A stretch of DNA of 64,000 bases from Cymbidium sinense (lineage: Eukaryota > Streptophyta > Magnoliopsida > Asparagales > Orchidaceae). The DNA lies in NCBI GenBank assembly GCA_021442155.1, contig CM038222.1:61292266-61356265 (forward strand). The letters are read 5' to 3'. A program made the translations under genes and the position numbers. Below are positions 50,578-62,868 of the stretch, one piece after another. Within the stretch, counting starts at the first letter, position 1. Each line of letters begins with the position of its first letter. Under the pieces are notes generated by a model. The model had not been told where the DNA came from. It saw nothing but the letters and a program-made list of their open reading frames with translations, and did not search any database.

Positions 50578-50749
50578 TATGCTGGCTTTTTCTTCACATA
50601 GAAAATTAATTTTTTTGGAACATATGAGCTCTATTTCATGTGTTGGGTCAAAATATTATTGCTTTCTTTATGACTCCCTGTTATTGTTCATTTTACACTG
50701 GAAAGTACATCCAATATTGCTAGCTGTGGATTCTTTGAATATTAGCCCT

Positions 50750-51360
50750 ATAAGCAACAATAATAACAATAAGTTTTTACCTCATGTTGTGGGATCTGCT
50801 ACATAAATCATTGTTCTCTATTGTGTCTTATTAATTATCGACTTCTCATTTAATCTAATAAAATAAGATTATTTTTTATATTTCTTAATCAAATTTTTTT
50901 AGGTCTAATTTTATCTTTATTAGTTAATGTCTACTCTCCTAATTATGTCATTAGATGGTCGGTGTTTTATGTGATCAAATCACCTATGATGACTCTCTCT
51001 TATCTTATTGCACTACAGTTACTTTAACTTTTTCACATATATATTCATTTCGCATTTTGTCTCTAAGTGTAAAGCTACTCATCTACTTGAGCATTTTATC
51101 TTTGTATACTTAAATTTATGCTTCTATGTTATCGGTTAATATTTTGAGCTATTAAATATTGCAGGTCTCGCCATCATCTTATAAAATTTTCTCTTAAGTC
51201 TGATGCATTTGTCCACTTCAATCAACCAATATGAATTCTATTAATAGCATCCTCATCTATTTCACCATCACTTCAAATAATAGACTAGAGATATAAAAAA
51301 TGATCATTTTGTTTAATGATACAATCATCTATTATAACAGCTCTAGTAAATAACTTTAGT
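50750..51360 (-). mobile_element. Second RTE-type LINE fragment, opposite strand
   Basis: Read on the minus strand, the text matches the 3' part of the neighbouring LINE: a segment equivalent to G-S-I-V-Q-N-D-G-E-I-D-G-D near 51260-51280, then the broken C-terminal domain, ending with 'gatcccacaacatgaggtaa' and a TTATTGTTATTATTGTTG tail near 50750-50790. It is more decayed than the first LINE and lies tail to tail with it, about 150 bp apart. Confidence 0.65.
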
Positions 51361-52573
51361 GATATGTGATGTACAATGTTAATGGGTTTATTTAAATAAT
51401 AATTAATTAATCTTATTAATAAATATTGATTAATTTTTTAGAAGGTAAAATAATATTTAAGTATGATTTGTTTAAGTGTCATTAATCTATGGTATGAAAA
51501 ATAAAATAAAGATATAAGTTCTAAAGTTAAGTTTGTGGGGTTAAAATAAAGAAGGTTCTTAGAAATATATTGTGATAAGATGGTTTCATTAAAGTTTAAA
51601 TAAAAAAAATATAAAATCTCACTTAAGCAAGTGATTTATATTAATTTGAGTATTAGGTTGTAAAAGTATTATTGATATTCAAGTTTGACATGAATGAGAA
51701 TTTTAGGATATACAAATAACAAAGTATTAAAGGATAAATTAATATAAAAATACATTAGATAAATGATTAGGATATATTTATTGAAGTTTGAAGTTAAAAT
51801 ACATGAAGATGGAATCAAAAGACATGTAAATAAGTTGATCAAATCAGCTACAAAATGCAAAACCTCTTTATTAGATGTCATTATGCATTGAAGATGGTAA
51901 ATAAAGATGAAGTGGTAGATAATTTTACACGTCTTAAACGCCCTCAAAGCAATTAAAATAATCCTCTCTCTTATTTCTTAAAGGAAAGGCATTGAAATAC
52001 AAGACGTGATAAGTAGTATGATAATAATTGTGATATTAAATCCTCACCAATGATGAGTGGAGGATGTCCATACAAAAAAATAATAATAATAATAAAAAAC
52101 AAAATTCTCTCTCTAAGATTTTAGATATTCTCTTACTTTATTCTTCTTTTATTTTCTGGCTCAATGTGCAATAATAATTAGTTAGGTGTGATTTTTTGGA
52201 TAATTTGAATAAAACAATTATAATTATGATAATGAAAATGACATAAAGTTGGAATCTTATTTTATTCTTCTTTTATTTTCTCTCTTGTTTTTTTTACTAT
52301 TATTTTTTATTATTTTATATACAATAAAAGTGTTTTTTATAATTTAATATACTAATTTTTAAAATATCTTTAATGCCCGGGTCTGCGGACATTAGTAGTT
52401 CAAAGTAGGTTTAAATTGTTAATTATAATGTAGCTTAATATTTGAATTATAATAATATAACATTATGTGTTGTTTAATTAATATATAATTATTAATTATT
52501 ATGTCTTGATTATAAAATATTATATATTATTATATATTGATATAATATTAATTATATAGTAATATATTATAAA
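51361..52573. other. AT-rich intergenic DNA, nothing recognised
   Basis: Very AT-rich with short poly-A and TA-rich runs. The 92-codon minus-strand frame at 51669-51947 shows no motif. No RNA gene or repeat boundary was seen. Confidence 0.5.
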
Positions 52574-52578
52574 TATCA

Positions 52579-53095
52579 TGCTAAAAAAAATGTTAGAGAA
52601 AAGTTTTCAAAATTATCAGAAAATCCAAAGACACACACATATATTTAAAGAAATAAATAAAACTCCGAATATTTATATGGAAAACCTCAAAAGAGGGAAA
52701 AACTATGGCAAATTTAAGAAAACTTCCACTATATATCCGTTTGAGTACAAGATCTTCATAATTTGGGATTACAAAATTATACGGTATGAACAATAAATGA
52801 CAACGACAGTAATATGCTAGTAGTAGACGATAAATAACATGCAATCACCCAGAAATGAACAATTCTTGTAAATGCAGAATAAATCTCCGAAAACAGAAAT
52901 AATCACGATAGAAATCATCATAGACCGATGAGATTGAGGATGCGATCAACTGGCTACGACGGCAAGGTTGACGACAAGTGCCGACGATTATGCTGGAGGA
53001 TCTTGAGCTCTCTCTCTGCCTTGGGCTTGGATGGTAAGATGCTAAATACCTCTTAGTTTCAAAGGTGACGACATTCATCATTGAAAATATTATTT
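52579..53095 (-). repeat. 3' LTR of the Tat-like element (truncated)
   Basis: Matches the first two thirds of 55978-56746 through 'caaagacacac', 'acctcaaaagagg' and 'gtacaagatcttc' to the CT-rich stretch near 53010. The last 250 bp or so of the LTR are absent. The inner edge is estimated to within about 50 bp. Confidence 0.75.
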
Positions 53096-53104
53096 TAGCT
53101 CCTT

Positions 53105-53760
53105 TAATATTTTAAAGAATGGCAAGTATTTATCCCCGTAACGCCAAGAAGCTGATAACAAAGAATTCATCCATTCAAACGCTGAACTTCCTTAATATTC
53201 TTCTGAGGAGTCATATTTTGAGAGCTTTGATTTTCTCGTTGGCCTCTATCCCACGGTGGGTTACCATAAATTCAAGAAATTTTTCCGATGTAACTCCAAA
53301 AGCACATTTGGTCGGGTTGAGTCTCATGTTACAATGTCGAAGAAGGTTAAAGCATATTTCTAAATAAGAAATATGTTGTAATTATTTCAAGCTTTTCACT
53401 AACCTGTCATTCACATATACCTCCATTGTGCGGCCTAGTAGGTCTTTAAATATCTTATTCATAAGGCGTTGATAGGTAGCACTAGCGTTTTTTAATCCAA
53501 ACGGCATAACTTGGTAAAGATAAACTTTATATGTTTGAAATGTCAGAACTTCTTCATCCGTGTTCATTTTATTTGTAACCGTGAGTAAGCATCCAAAATC
53601 GAGCATTTGATGTCCGGTAGATCAACCAACCGATCAATTCGAGGAAGAGAAAACTATCTTTCGCAAGCTCATAAGTAATCAATACACATTCTCCATGTTC
53701 CGTTTGTTTTCTTAACCATGACAACATTCGCCATGTAGTAATGTACGTGTATGAATCCGC
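53105..53760 (-). pseudogene. Reverse transcriptase remnant, catalytic Asp changed
   Basis: On the minus strand, in order, the text gives A-N-V-V-M-V-K-K-T-N-G and W-R-M-C-I-D-Y (with a frameshift), L-P-R-I-D-R-L-V-D, D-A-Y-S, then an open stretch at 53382-53606 with Y-Q-V-M-P-F-G-L-K-N-A-S-A-T-Y-Q. The active-site box reads Y-V-N-D instead of the expected Y-V-D-D. Further on come L-N-P-T-K-C-A-F-G-V and G-I-E-A-N, and the remnant ends where RNase H should start. Stops and frame changes are present, so it is dead. Confidence 0.8.
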
Positions 53761-54387
53761 CTAAGCTTGTTAACTTTCGCGAGCTCTGAGGCATCAGTGC
53801 AAAATTTCGCTTGATGATCGGTTTGAATGTTGGATCGATCTTGAGGAGTGCATGATCACATCAGTCGACATGTCCATCGAACTCAAGCGAAGATGTCTTG
53901 ATCTCTGCGCAAGAAGTCTATGTATTTTTTTCTTTGTTCGTCTGAGAGCAGAGATCCAACTTGCACTGTTCGTAATGGTTGGTCATCTGATAATGCAAGA
54001 AAAAGCAACAAGTCTTCTGGCGATTGGTACTTCTTCATCTGAAAATTAAAATCTTCGATCGAAGGTCATAAGGGCGTTGAGCATGGTGAGATAACATGAT
54101 TGATACGCACTCACTCTAACTCCAACGGGTTGGAAATTTCATCTTAAGATGAGATATCAAGTGATTGATTGAGGGGTTCCAAAGATAGCTGCCGAATCGA
54201 CTTGACCACCATGAATTGGATTAAATGAGCCACTTGTCGAGAAAATTTACTAAGGACAACAGGAAGGGTCATTGTCCCCTCTACTACATTGCATTATCAA
54301 ACCGCATAATGGTCCCGCAGGGTTGGAGCATCCGTGCCCATGTTAAAAAATGTGGAGTAAAATAAGACATCAACAACTCATTGTCAA

Positions 54388-55430
54388 TCAAAATTCTCTT
54401 AACATTATAGCATGGGTCACCGATCCCTCACCGATGACAAGTGGATCTTGATGAGGAACATGTACTTCTAAGTCCGAAATTAAAAGTGATAGAATACGAG
54501 ACTTCTTTAACTCCGCTCTCGAGAGATGGTAATGAGAACTTGATGATAGATAGTATTGGCCCCGCATTATTTCAATTTCTCCAACCGTTGATGATTGTTT
54601 TGTTATTTCGTGATGATTGCCCGGTTGCCCCTTCTTGGAGGTATGTTTATTTGAGTCGATTGATTCTTCACAAATCGACGATATCCTCAATGAGCCTCAA
54701 TTTCTTCTTTGAGTTGCATGTGCCTAGTATGTCCACAATCGATGAAGTGACAATATTGCTCCCGATTTCGAATTTGGTTTCGTGGATGCCCACTTGATAT
54801 TTTCTTCATCTCGAATAAATTAGAGGTTAACACGAGATGTGTTCGCCGGCACGGGTTCACGCCGTTGATATGTGGGAGGGAGATCACGACGCTTCTTTTG
54901 ATAGATGCTCGCCGCATTCCTGGGGTGCTTTTACGTTTTCCTGTAGATTGCTCAAATTGTTGCGATGGGCGACATAGCCTCATGAGATTTAGCTTCCACA
55001 CGATGAACCAAGTCGATATGAGACCGTGTCTCACATTAGGAGTAAAAGGCCCTGACGAGTCCTCCAAGGAAAACTCCTCTTAATAGTGTGGTCTACTCCA
55101 TGTATTTGGCGAAGCAAGGATAACCTCGAAGTATTCCTTAAGTGATTCACCTCTCATTTTGATGAATGTCGAGAGATGGGAGGAATCTTTAATGATCCTC
55201 CTTGCAATGAACTGCTCTACAAAAATCTTGGCGAAGTTCGTCAAAGGTATGGATGGATTCCTCGAAGGGAGTAGAACCAAGTGCAGCTTGTCCTCGAGGG
55301 TAACGGAAAGACGACAAAGCAAAGGTGTTGGGGAGCTCGTTGGATATGCATGATCCCATAATGGTTGATGTGTTCATGTGGGTCACGCCCATCATAGAAT
55401 CAATGTTCTAAGCTTGAAACTCACGAATAG
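54388..55430 (-). pseudogene. gag and protease remnants of the Tat-like element
   Basis: Minus-strand frames hold gag pieces: S-I-H-T-F-D-E-L-R-Q-D-F (55189-55395), then F-V-E-Q-F-I-A-R-R and M-R-G-E-S-L-K-E-Y (55080-55322). Further on, 54687-54780 has the Tat-type knuckle region C-H-F-x-x-x-G-H, then L-K-E-E-I-E-A. 54388-54450 resembles the run-up to the aspartic protease (D-P-L-V-I). Frameshifts separate all pieces. Confidence 0.7.
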
Positions 55431-55950
55431 ATGTTGAAGAATAGCTTCAAATAAATGAGGATTCCTCATATGTGAGGGGAAGATGATTTCTATCTTGGAG
55501 GTGAAATTCCTCGCATTAAGCATAATTTTGCACGATAACATGACGAGGGTCAACAGACGAATGTGTCAAGCTACCGAATAATTGGATTAGCGTCATGAGT
55601 CGACGTGATGAATAAAGAACTAGCAGATCAAGGAGATCGATCACGCCTCTACGCGAGGAACTTCGCCAAGAAATTAGCATTTTGACCTCCCGCTAATCGA
55701 TCTTGGGGAGATGTGTTTTCGCGATAGTAGTTGTGTGTTCGCAAAGTCGATCATCTCATTTTGACTCTTCCATTTGGCATGATCTTCTAAAGAGATTTCG
55801 CCGCTTCACCGACATGCCTCCGTGGGAAGTGAGGAAGGTTGCCCTTCGGATTGGTTTCAGAGATTGGGAGTCGGAGTTTAAGGACAGCATGAGTGTATGC
55901 CTATGGCTATAACGAGGGTGTTCACATGAATTATGATTGAAGGGTTCTCT

Positions 55951-55970
55951 TCCCACAGATGGTGCCAAAC
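55951..55970 (-). other. Primer-binding site region of the Tat-like element
   Basis: The minus strand reads TTTGGCACCATCTGTGGGA just inside the right LTR. This closely resembles the TTTGGCGCCGTCTGTGGGA sequence common at this place in plant Tat-type gypsy elements (from memory). Confidence 0.7.
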
Positions 55971-55977
55971 TGTTGCG

Positions 55978-56746
55978 TGCTAGAAAACCAGTTGCGGTAG
56001 AGTAAAAATTTTCGCTTTAGTTTCAAAATCCAAAGACACACAAGTATTTAAAGAGTGAATAATAAAACTCCAAAATTTTACGGAGAACCTCAAAAGAGGA
56101 AAATCACTGCCTAGACCAAGAAAAGCTTCCACTATGTATCTATTTCAGTACAAGATCTTCCCGACACCGAGATTACAAAATCAGATATTGAAAGGACAAC
56201 AACATGCGACGATGTGAGTACATAGTGATGATGGTGAACTATGCGAATCACCCGAAATGCGAACAATTATTTGAATGGGAACAATCATAAACGGCGAACA
56301 ATCACCTAGAAGTCATCATGATGGACCAACGACGACGCAGGATCAACGGATCGACGGCTGCCGGCGTTGACACCGTCACGAGATTCGAGGAGGATCTTTA
56401 AAGCTCTCCTCTCTCTTGCTGGCTCCCTCATACGAGGAATGAGGCTATTTATGAGAGAGATGTCTCAGAATATATGCAAACACAACTCCACTTCATCGGA
56501 CGGCTTACAATGATCCCTTTGATCATTTGATGTATTTTAAATATTTGAATGCTCAAATGAAGTTGGAATTTTGAGATCCGGCTGTCGAGACGCTCGATTT
56601 GACTATAAACACTCTATGCTTAAGAGCTTTTAGGATTTAATTATCCCAAATCCCAAATGATATTTTAAGGCTTGATCTACCCGCTTTCAACTTGGAGCTT
56701 TGTTTTAGCATCAAGATTCGTGCACTAGTAGTTTTTTTAAGTGTCA
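55978..56746 (-). repeat. 5' LTR of the Tat-like element
   Basis: A 769-bp complete LTR, TGCTAG...GTGTCA, followed by the TATCA target duplication. Confidence 0.8.
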
Positions 56747-56751
56747 TATCA

Positions 56752-58028
56752 AATATAATATTATATAATATTTTATAATTAATATATAATACTTATATTT
56801 TAATTGAGCATTATTATAAAATAAATATATTATAATATGTTATTAAAGTTCAGATTTAAAAGCAATAGAATGCTAAGTACTAATTTTTCTTAAATTCTGG
56901 TCAATTAATTCCTGGCAATTTTTAAATTAAGTATGGTTAGAAGCTTAATTAGGTAATTAAGTATTAATAAAAAAAATTTAAGAATAATGTAAAAGCGAAC
57001 GTCATTTGCCGTGTGGCTAATGCTAATAAAAGGCCGCCAATTGGCGACTAGCTTCAGATATACGAGCCGCCTACTAATCGAACTGTAATTGAAGCCGCCT
57101 ACCATCAGGAGGCTTCGTTAATTCTTTATATTGTTCTACTATATAACAAACCTTAAAAATAATGTTCTTTTGGAAAGCCTTGATCCATAGAAACACTAAA
57201 TCAAATATGATAATATATGTGTGATCCAAATATTTGGATAACTTATACTATTAGTATTAGAAGTCCATAGAGTGTATAGGTATATGATTTATCCTTAAGA
57301 CTAATTCATCAATATCATCCTAACATTGTAATGCACCATATTCTTATTCCATGTCATGCTTTAAAATACAACTAAAACTTAATTTTCTAGATCGCAAAAT
57401 AGATAGAATGCCGCTCTAAATAGAAAACTAAACAAACCCACATTGAAAGAGGACAACCAATTAGCCAACCTGACAAACAAATCAATGTAGTAATTAAAGT
57501 GAAAGAAAGAATCCAAATGACGGAAAAAAAAGAAGTTTTATCGAATACCCGGACAAGACGCTAATGCGCGGTGATTTACGGCGACCGAAGTTCGAGAGGG
57601 GAGCAGGTGGCGGTGAGCCCAAGGAGGAAGCGATTCGCGAATCGAAAAACTAGGAGATAGGCCGATCGTGACCGATGGCCTAATAATAAATAATTAGTCG
57701 AATTAATTAGTTACTACCCAATTAACCGCATCGACTTTAAGACTGAAGCGCCGCCCAATTGCACTAATTCACTATTCATCGCCACCATATAATCGACGAG
57801 ATTACATAACATAATAATATACCTATTCTTAATTTTTTTTTAATTAATATTTAATTATTTAATTAAGATTCTAATGATACTTTAGTTTAAAAAAATTGCC
57901 TTAATTCCTTTGGTTCCGGTTCGGCACAGCAGTTCCTTGCGTTATAGCACTGTTCGCGGACCAGACGACGGCGGGATCCTGTGAAAGAGCAAACAAGTGC
58001 TGCAGGATTGCGCCGATCGCCGGAGAAT
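56752..58028. other. Intergenic DNA upstream of the SurE-like gene
   Basis: AT-rich with no gene. A hairpin GAAGCC-G-CCT...AGG-A-GGCTTC lies near 57089-57114, next to several 'gccgcc' phrases; I cannot assign it. The GC content rises from 57880, where the promoter and leader of the following gene should lie. Confidence 0.45.
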
Positions 58029-59535
58029 ATGGAAGCAAGGTTGTGTGCAGCAGCCGAAACCACTTTCCGGCCGACGGTGCTGGTGACGAACGACGACGGG
58101 ATCGACGCATTGGGTTTGCGATACCTCGTGCATCTCCTCGTTGCCGCCAATCGATACCGCGTCCTCGTGTGCGCCCCCGACTTGTGAGTCGTGTCTCCTT
58201 CATTTTTCTCATTCTGTCTTATAGTTTTCTGAAATCGCTGAAATATAATTTGATATTGGAGACTCTACTTTTAGAGCGTTGTGAGTGCTTGCTCATGATA
58301 GGCTCTGAGCATCCTCGGTAGTCACGTGGTTTTAGTGTTTACCGCACCACCCGGATATCTATTATATGATTTACGATATTTTATTGATAGGGATTAATCT
58401 GTATCTATCTATTATCTTGAGTGGAATAATAGAGGGATGAAAACGAGGTAGCGGCTATGTTCGATGATGAAAATAAAGGAAGAAGTAGAATGGAGGAAAG
58501 GATGTAGAAAGGTGGTGTTGGTACTATAAGCTTGGGATCTGGAAAATTTTACGAATTGAAGCATTCTAGGGGTCGCGAATAGAGTAATTAATAGTCGGAG
58601 AAAAGTAGCAATTTAGTTATTTTAGGTTGTTTCTTATCATCATTAGTTTTAACCGATGGACTTGTTAATAGCCGGAATTGGGTGCGGGAGCACATTCTAG
58701 AGGAGAAATTTTTGGTATATTGGAAGTTGTATGTGTTGTCTGTATGTTTAAGCAGCCTTTGGATCATGGACGCCCTTTAGTGAGACTGGACACATGTTCT
58801 AGTTCATGTTGCATGATAAAACATGTACCGTTCTTGGCATTCAGCAACATGTTTGTTTGTATTTGTCTTATCCATTACGATTGACTGACCGGTTGCCTTT
58901 TAAAAGGTAGAAATAACCATTATTTTTTGTTTTGCTTTTATAGTTTACAAATCCTAAAAGTTGCAAATATGATTATTGGACTCAAAATGCCTATGTCATA
59001 GGAGAAATTTCATGTACGAACAGTCTTCAATAGGTTTTAAATGTTTAAATTTTGAAATATAATGTATACCATATTTATAGAAAATCATTCTTCGCAAAAG
59101 GATAAACTATTTCATATATAATTTAATTTGTCTGTTCCGCGAAACTTAAGCATGGTTTGCATTAACGTGTAAGTTGTTTGCTAGGGAAACAAGGAAGTCT
59201 AAACGACTTTCATCGACAAAAATTGTGGATATGATTTATGTAGGCTATCATTTAAGGGATATACAAGTGACTTTGGTTGTTCTGAAGTAGCACCTATTTT
59301 AATTTGGTTGTTTTGAAGCACAGCTTATTTTTGATTTGTCATCTTTTTTTTTTAACGAAATGCTACACATGAACATGGCACTAAATTTTTTCAAAATTTT
59401 AATGCATTTCTTATTATTGTCTTCCTTGAACTATTTGTAGAGATAATTCAGGTGTAAGTCATAGCATCACTTGGTCCAAGGCTGTTTGTGCAAAGCAAGT
59501 TGAAATTGAAGGAGCTTTAGCATTTGCTGTCTCAG
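58029..59535 (+). CDS. SurE-like 5'-nucleotidase/acid phosphatase, first two exons only
   Basis: Exon 1 is 58029-58183 (51 codons plus two bases) and exon 2 is 59441-59535, joined in phase across a 1257-bp GT-AG intron. Residues 17-26 read [10 protein letters not shown], the SurE signature; Asp22 and Asp23 correspond to the metal-binding pair. Exon 2 supplies [10 protein letters not shown], including the serine that completes the site. The family hydrolyses nucleoside monophosphates and other phosphate esters with a divalent metal; the plant substrate is unclear. The asparagine of the later S-G-I-N block and about two thirds of the protein are missing. Exon 2 ends at a normal donor (TCAG|GTATCT) in the middle of S-G-T-P. 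No further exon was found up to 64000, so the gene is either interrupted or has a very long intron. The ATG at 58029 gives the short N-terminus usual for plant homologues. Confidence 0.85.
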
Positions 59536-62279
59536 GTATCTTTTTTTCCCTACTAACCATTGAAGGACAATTCATATGCGTATAATATTTAGCTTGGAGG
59601 TTTTATCTGATTGCAAGTCATGTCATTCATGCTTTTAGGTGATTATGTCTAATTTTATTATTACGTTAATTCGTTGGATTAAGTTGAAACATCATATGGG
59701 AATCACATATTCAAATATTCCGTTGTTATTTCCTATTTTTTGTTTGGGGGAGCATCTAAGGTTTACATGAATCCTTGATTTAGACAAATCATTATCTTAT
59801 ACATGATTTTAAGTTCATATATCTATTTATCACATATGCAATAGAATTAATAATTGTTTTGATGAAATATCTATTTTTCATTAAATTTTTTCATATAAAT
59901 CATGCATATATTGTGTAAATGATTTTGCAAGTAATTAGGTATAGACTTAATAGGTCTTCAATTAGATCTGTAAGTTTTCTAGGTTAAAATCCTATGAATA
60001 TTTCAAATGAAGTCATGTATGTAGATTTTTTGATAGATAAATTACATGCAAACTCAGCCATAAGTAATATCAAATTATAATTAGATGCATGCTCACATTT
60101 CAAACAACTTACCATATCATATGAATTTTTTTTTGCTGCTTCAATTTATTCATTAGCTTTTGGATGGTAAGCTATTGAAATATTAGTTGAGTTCCCATTT
60201 GTTTCTATAGAAATTTTCACAAATAACTTATAATATCATATGAGAAGCACAAAAATATTAATAATTGATATAATTTAATAATCATATTAAAATATAATTT
60301 CGTTATATGTTATACTTATAATATTTTTAGTTAGGAGCCATTTGGTTGTATGTAAAAGAGTGTAATGTATTATATTCTATTTTAAGGGGTTCTCAAAATT
60401 TTGATATTTGGTTGGATCCAAACAAAATGCAGAGCAAAAATTTGTTGTATTTAAAATTTAGCCTTTAGTTTATTTTTTGGTGAATTCAAAACTCTTTAGA
60501 TTTGGAATTTTCAAATACACCACTAAAGCCATTCATGTTACCACCGGCCGTTAGTGTCACCCACATATCAACTGTTGTCTCAGTTTGCCACTTGTTACTT
60601 CTCACCAGCCATCACTCATCATAGCAACAACCATCATTGTTAAGCTTTACATTAAACTCATTTTACTTCAAACAAAAAAAAAATGGTAAACCCTTGCATT
60701 TATTTTTCATTCCAACTATATAACTCTCAAATATTTTAAATAAACTACATTTTAAAAGCACTATTGTTGTCATGTCCCAAGCCCCGGATGAGAAAAATGG
60801 AGGGTTGCATTAGATAGTTGACAACCAAGATACAACTTGTCGAAAAATGATGGCATGAATCCTTTAATACATTGTGTCAATGTTAGAGCATTCACCAGAA
60901 GCGATGCATTGTTTGACCTAGAAATGATGTAGGTGTGATTATAGATAAGAGTTTGAGGGATAATATTGTGAAAATTAATAGAATTAAAAATAAAATTATA
61001 GTTTTACATTGTTTTTGGTGCTAAAATTATTAATGTTATTAGTGTTTATGCTCATTAAGTAGGTTTGGATGTATGTTAAAAAAACAAGAATGATTTAGAA
61101 GAATTAATACAAATAATACCTCTTGAAGAAAGTATTTTGAAGGAGATTTAAATCAATATATTGGTAGAGTGGTAGAAGATTTTAAAGCATTCATGGTGGC
61201 TATGAGTTTTGAGTGACTAATGAAGAAGAGATCATATTGAATGTTATTTCAGTTTATGATTTTGTAATTGCTAATATTTTATTAAGAAAAGAGAATAAGA
61301 TTATCACTTATAAGAATAAACATAATAAAATATTAATTAATTATTTTTTATAAGAAAAATAGATCGTTTAGACTGTAAAGATTGTAAGATCATTTAGAGT
61401 GAAAATTTAAATACTTAATATCGAATATTAATTTTAGATTTTAAAATATTATCTTATACTGTAAAATCTTAGAATTTGAGATTTTCATGAGTAAACTAAT
61501 ATTATGTGAGAACATATAACAAATAATATTAATCAATTTACAAAAAATATACTTGAAGGATTAAGAGGAAAAACCCCTATTAGTAGAAACAGTTGATGAC
61601 GAAGTTATAATTGTTGACCTCCATATATCATTCACAAATCAAACGATGCATAAAAGTTAATACCAATCATTAAAGGAAGTAACATCATATGAATTGGGTT
61701 TAAAACCCCCCTAATTGCTGTCGAAATCGATTAAATTCACTTCGATTTGAAAATTCTACTTCGTAATGTGTCTGAAATATCGAAATTAATTGAATAAAAA
61801 ATATTGAATCAATTAATGACCAATTAAATAATGAAAATTAATTTTTAATGAAATTACGCGCATATCAAAGCCAGAAAGCCTCGACGACATCCGAACGATT
61901 CCGCTCATGAAATTGATCGCGCCGTCAAAACGTCGAAAACTATCAAATGATGCTTTCCGCGATCGATTCGGCAAAGTGTGCGCAAACGTCGATCAATTAT
62001 AACGCGACGTCATACAATTTAAATCTAATTTCACTGACTGCCGACGTTGTTTAAACGACTGACGAAAATTGATCGCACTGCTGTTGTTGTAAACAACTAA
62101 AATTAACACTATATTGTTATGGTTTACACATAAAATAAATTCTCAAAATCGACGAAAACGATATTAGTGAATAATAAGTAATTAATCCGCTTAATCCTCT
62201 TAATTTTAATCCCTCTACTTATCCTAAATCACCGCCATCTACCACTAAGGAATAAATAGCTAATCCCTATCTTAAACGA
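59536..62279. other. SurE intron 2 or downstream DNA, no exon found
   Basis: AT-rich, with a possible MITE at 60334. At about 61690-62100 a stretch richer in CG dinucleotides ('cgatcgattcgg'-like text) may be an LTR or other transposon remnant, but I found no pair or terminal repeats. I looked for text encoding the next conserved SurE segment (T-P-A-D-C and S-G-I-N) and did not see it. Confidence 0.45.
60334..60700. mobile_element. Possible Tourist-like MITE (left end clear, right end not)
   Basis: TTA followed by GGAGCCATTTGGTTGTATG resembles the left ends of the elements at 32230 and 42771. The interior has a 'ccaccggccgttagtgtcacc' core comparable in position to the GC-rich core at 36009. 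The right terminal repeat is not identifiable. Confidence 0.4.
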
Positions 62280-62530
62280 CAACCAATCAAAGAGGTCTTA
62301 CCAAACAAAGAAACAAAGGTTTCGGTCTCACTCCTCTCAACGACTCTACGGCACCTCTGGGCGATTCTTCCTCCTCTCCTCTCCGTTGGTCTCTCTCTCT
62401 CTCACGATTCTTCCTTCCTCTCTTCCGTCCACACGCGACAAATGAAGAACCCAACGGAACGAACCTAATTCTGCCTTTGCTTGCCAACCAAACCCTTCTC
62501 CTCCCTTTTCTTAGCATTCGATACTTCCAG
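62280..62530 (+). other. Probable 5' untranslated exon of a gene continuing past the window
   Basis: Composition changes abruptly to a pyrimidine-rich, GC-moderate leader ('cctcctctcctctccgttgg'). It ends in a donor-like TTCCAG|GTCGTC at 62530/62531 and is followed by AT-rich intron-like text. A short upstream frame of eight codons (62442-62468, ATGAAGAAC...TAA) lies inside. No main coding start is visible, so the coding part presumably begins in a later exon. The minus-strand frame over the same bases is the complement of the CT-rich leader and is not a gene. Confidence 0.45.
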
Positions 62531-62868
62531 GTCGTCTCTTTCTAACCCTAAACTTATTTCCATATGTTTGGGTATTTTGGAAGTTAGGTTTTTATTACAC
62601 ATGTTATATCTTGTGTTTGAATGATGTTGAAAAGTTTCCCTTAAAGAATTTAGGATGGTGTATGGCCCAAATCGCTCTTCTCGTTTTCACATCTATGGAT
62701 GTCTCACGCTTTTTTATCTTTGAAATCACATCTTTTGTCTTGGTTATCCTTCTACTATGATTTAAAGTTGAAATCTAAAGCTTAGAATGGATTTTGAGAT
62801 GATGTATGACTCAAAATCTAAGCTATGTGCAAGCTTCCTTTTTTTTTTTAATATATCAATTTGCTGTT

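Larger units (their letters stand above)
52579..56746 (-). mobile_element. Tat-like Ty3/gypsy LTR retrotransposon, defective
   Basis: LTRs at 52579-about 53095 and 55978-56746 share an outer TGCTAnAAAA start. The element is flanked by a perfect 5-bp duplication TATCA (52574-52578 and 56747-56751), and the right LTR ends GTGTCA. Orientation is minus: the primer-binding site adjoins the right LTR, gag lies at 55.08-55.4 kb and the reverse transcriptase at 53.1-53.76 kb. RNase H, integrase, the polypurine tract and the distal part of the left LTR are missing; the break is close to 53100. Gag and RT motifs match the Tat group of plant gypsy elements. Confidence 0.85.

Noticed and set aside
53105..56746. 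Possible endogenous plant pararetrovirus because of its reverse transcriptase
   Set aside because: It has true LTRs, a 5-bp target duplication, a Tat-type primer-binding site and Tat-type gag motifs, and no movement or coat protein; it is a gypsy retrotransposon.
57887..58212. Minus-strand frames of 63-103 codons over SurE exon 1
   Set aside because: They are the complement of a GC-rich exon whose plus strand encodes the clear SurE signature.
62287..62517. Arg/Glu-rich minus-strand frame
   Set aside because: It is the complement of a CT-rich leader; such leaders routinely give Arg/Glu/Gly-rich antisense frames.
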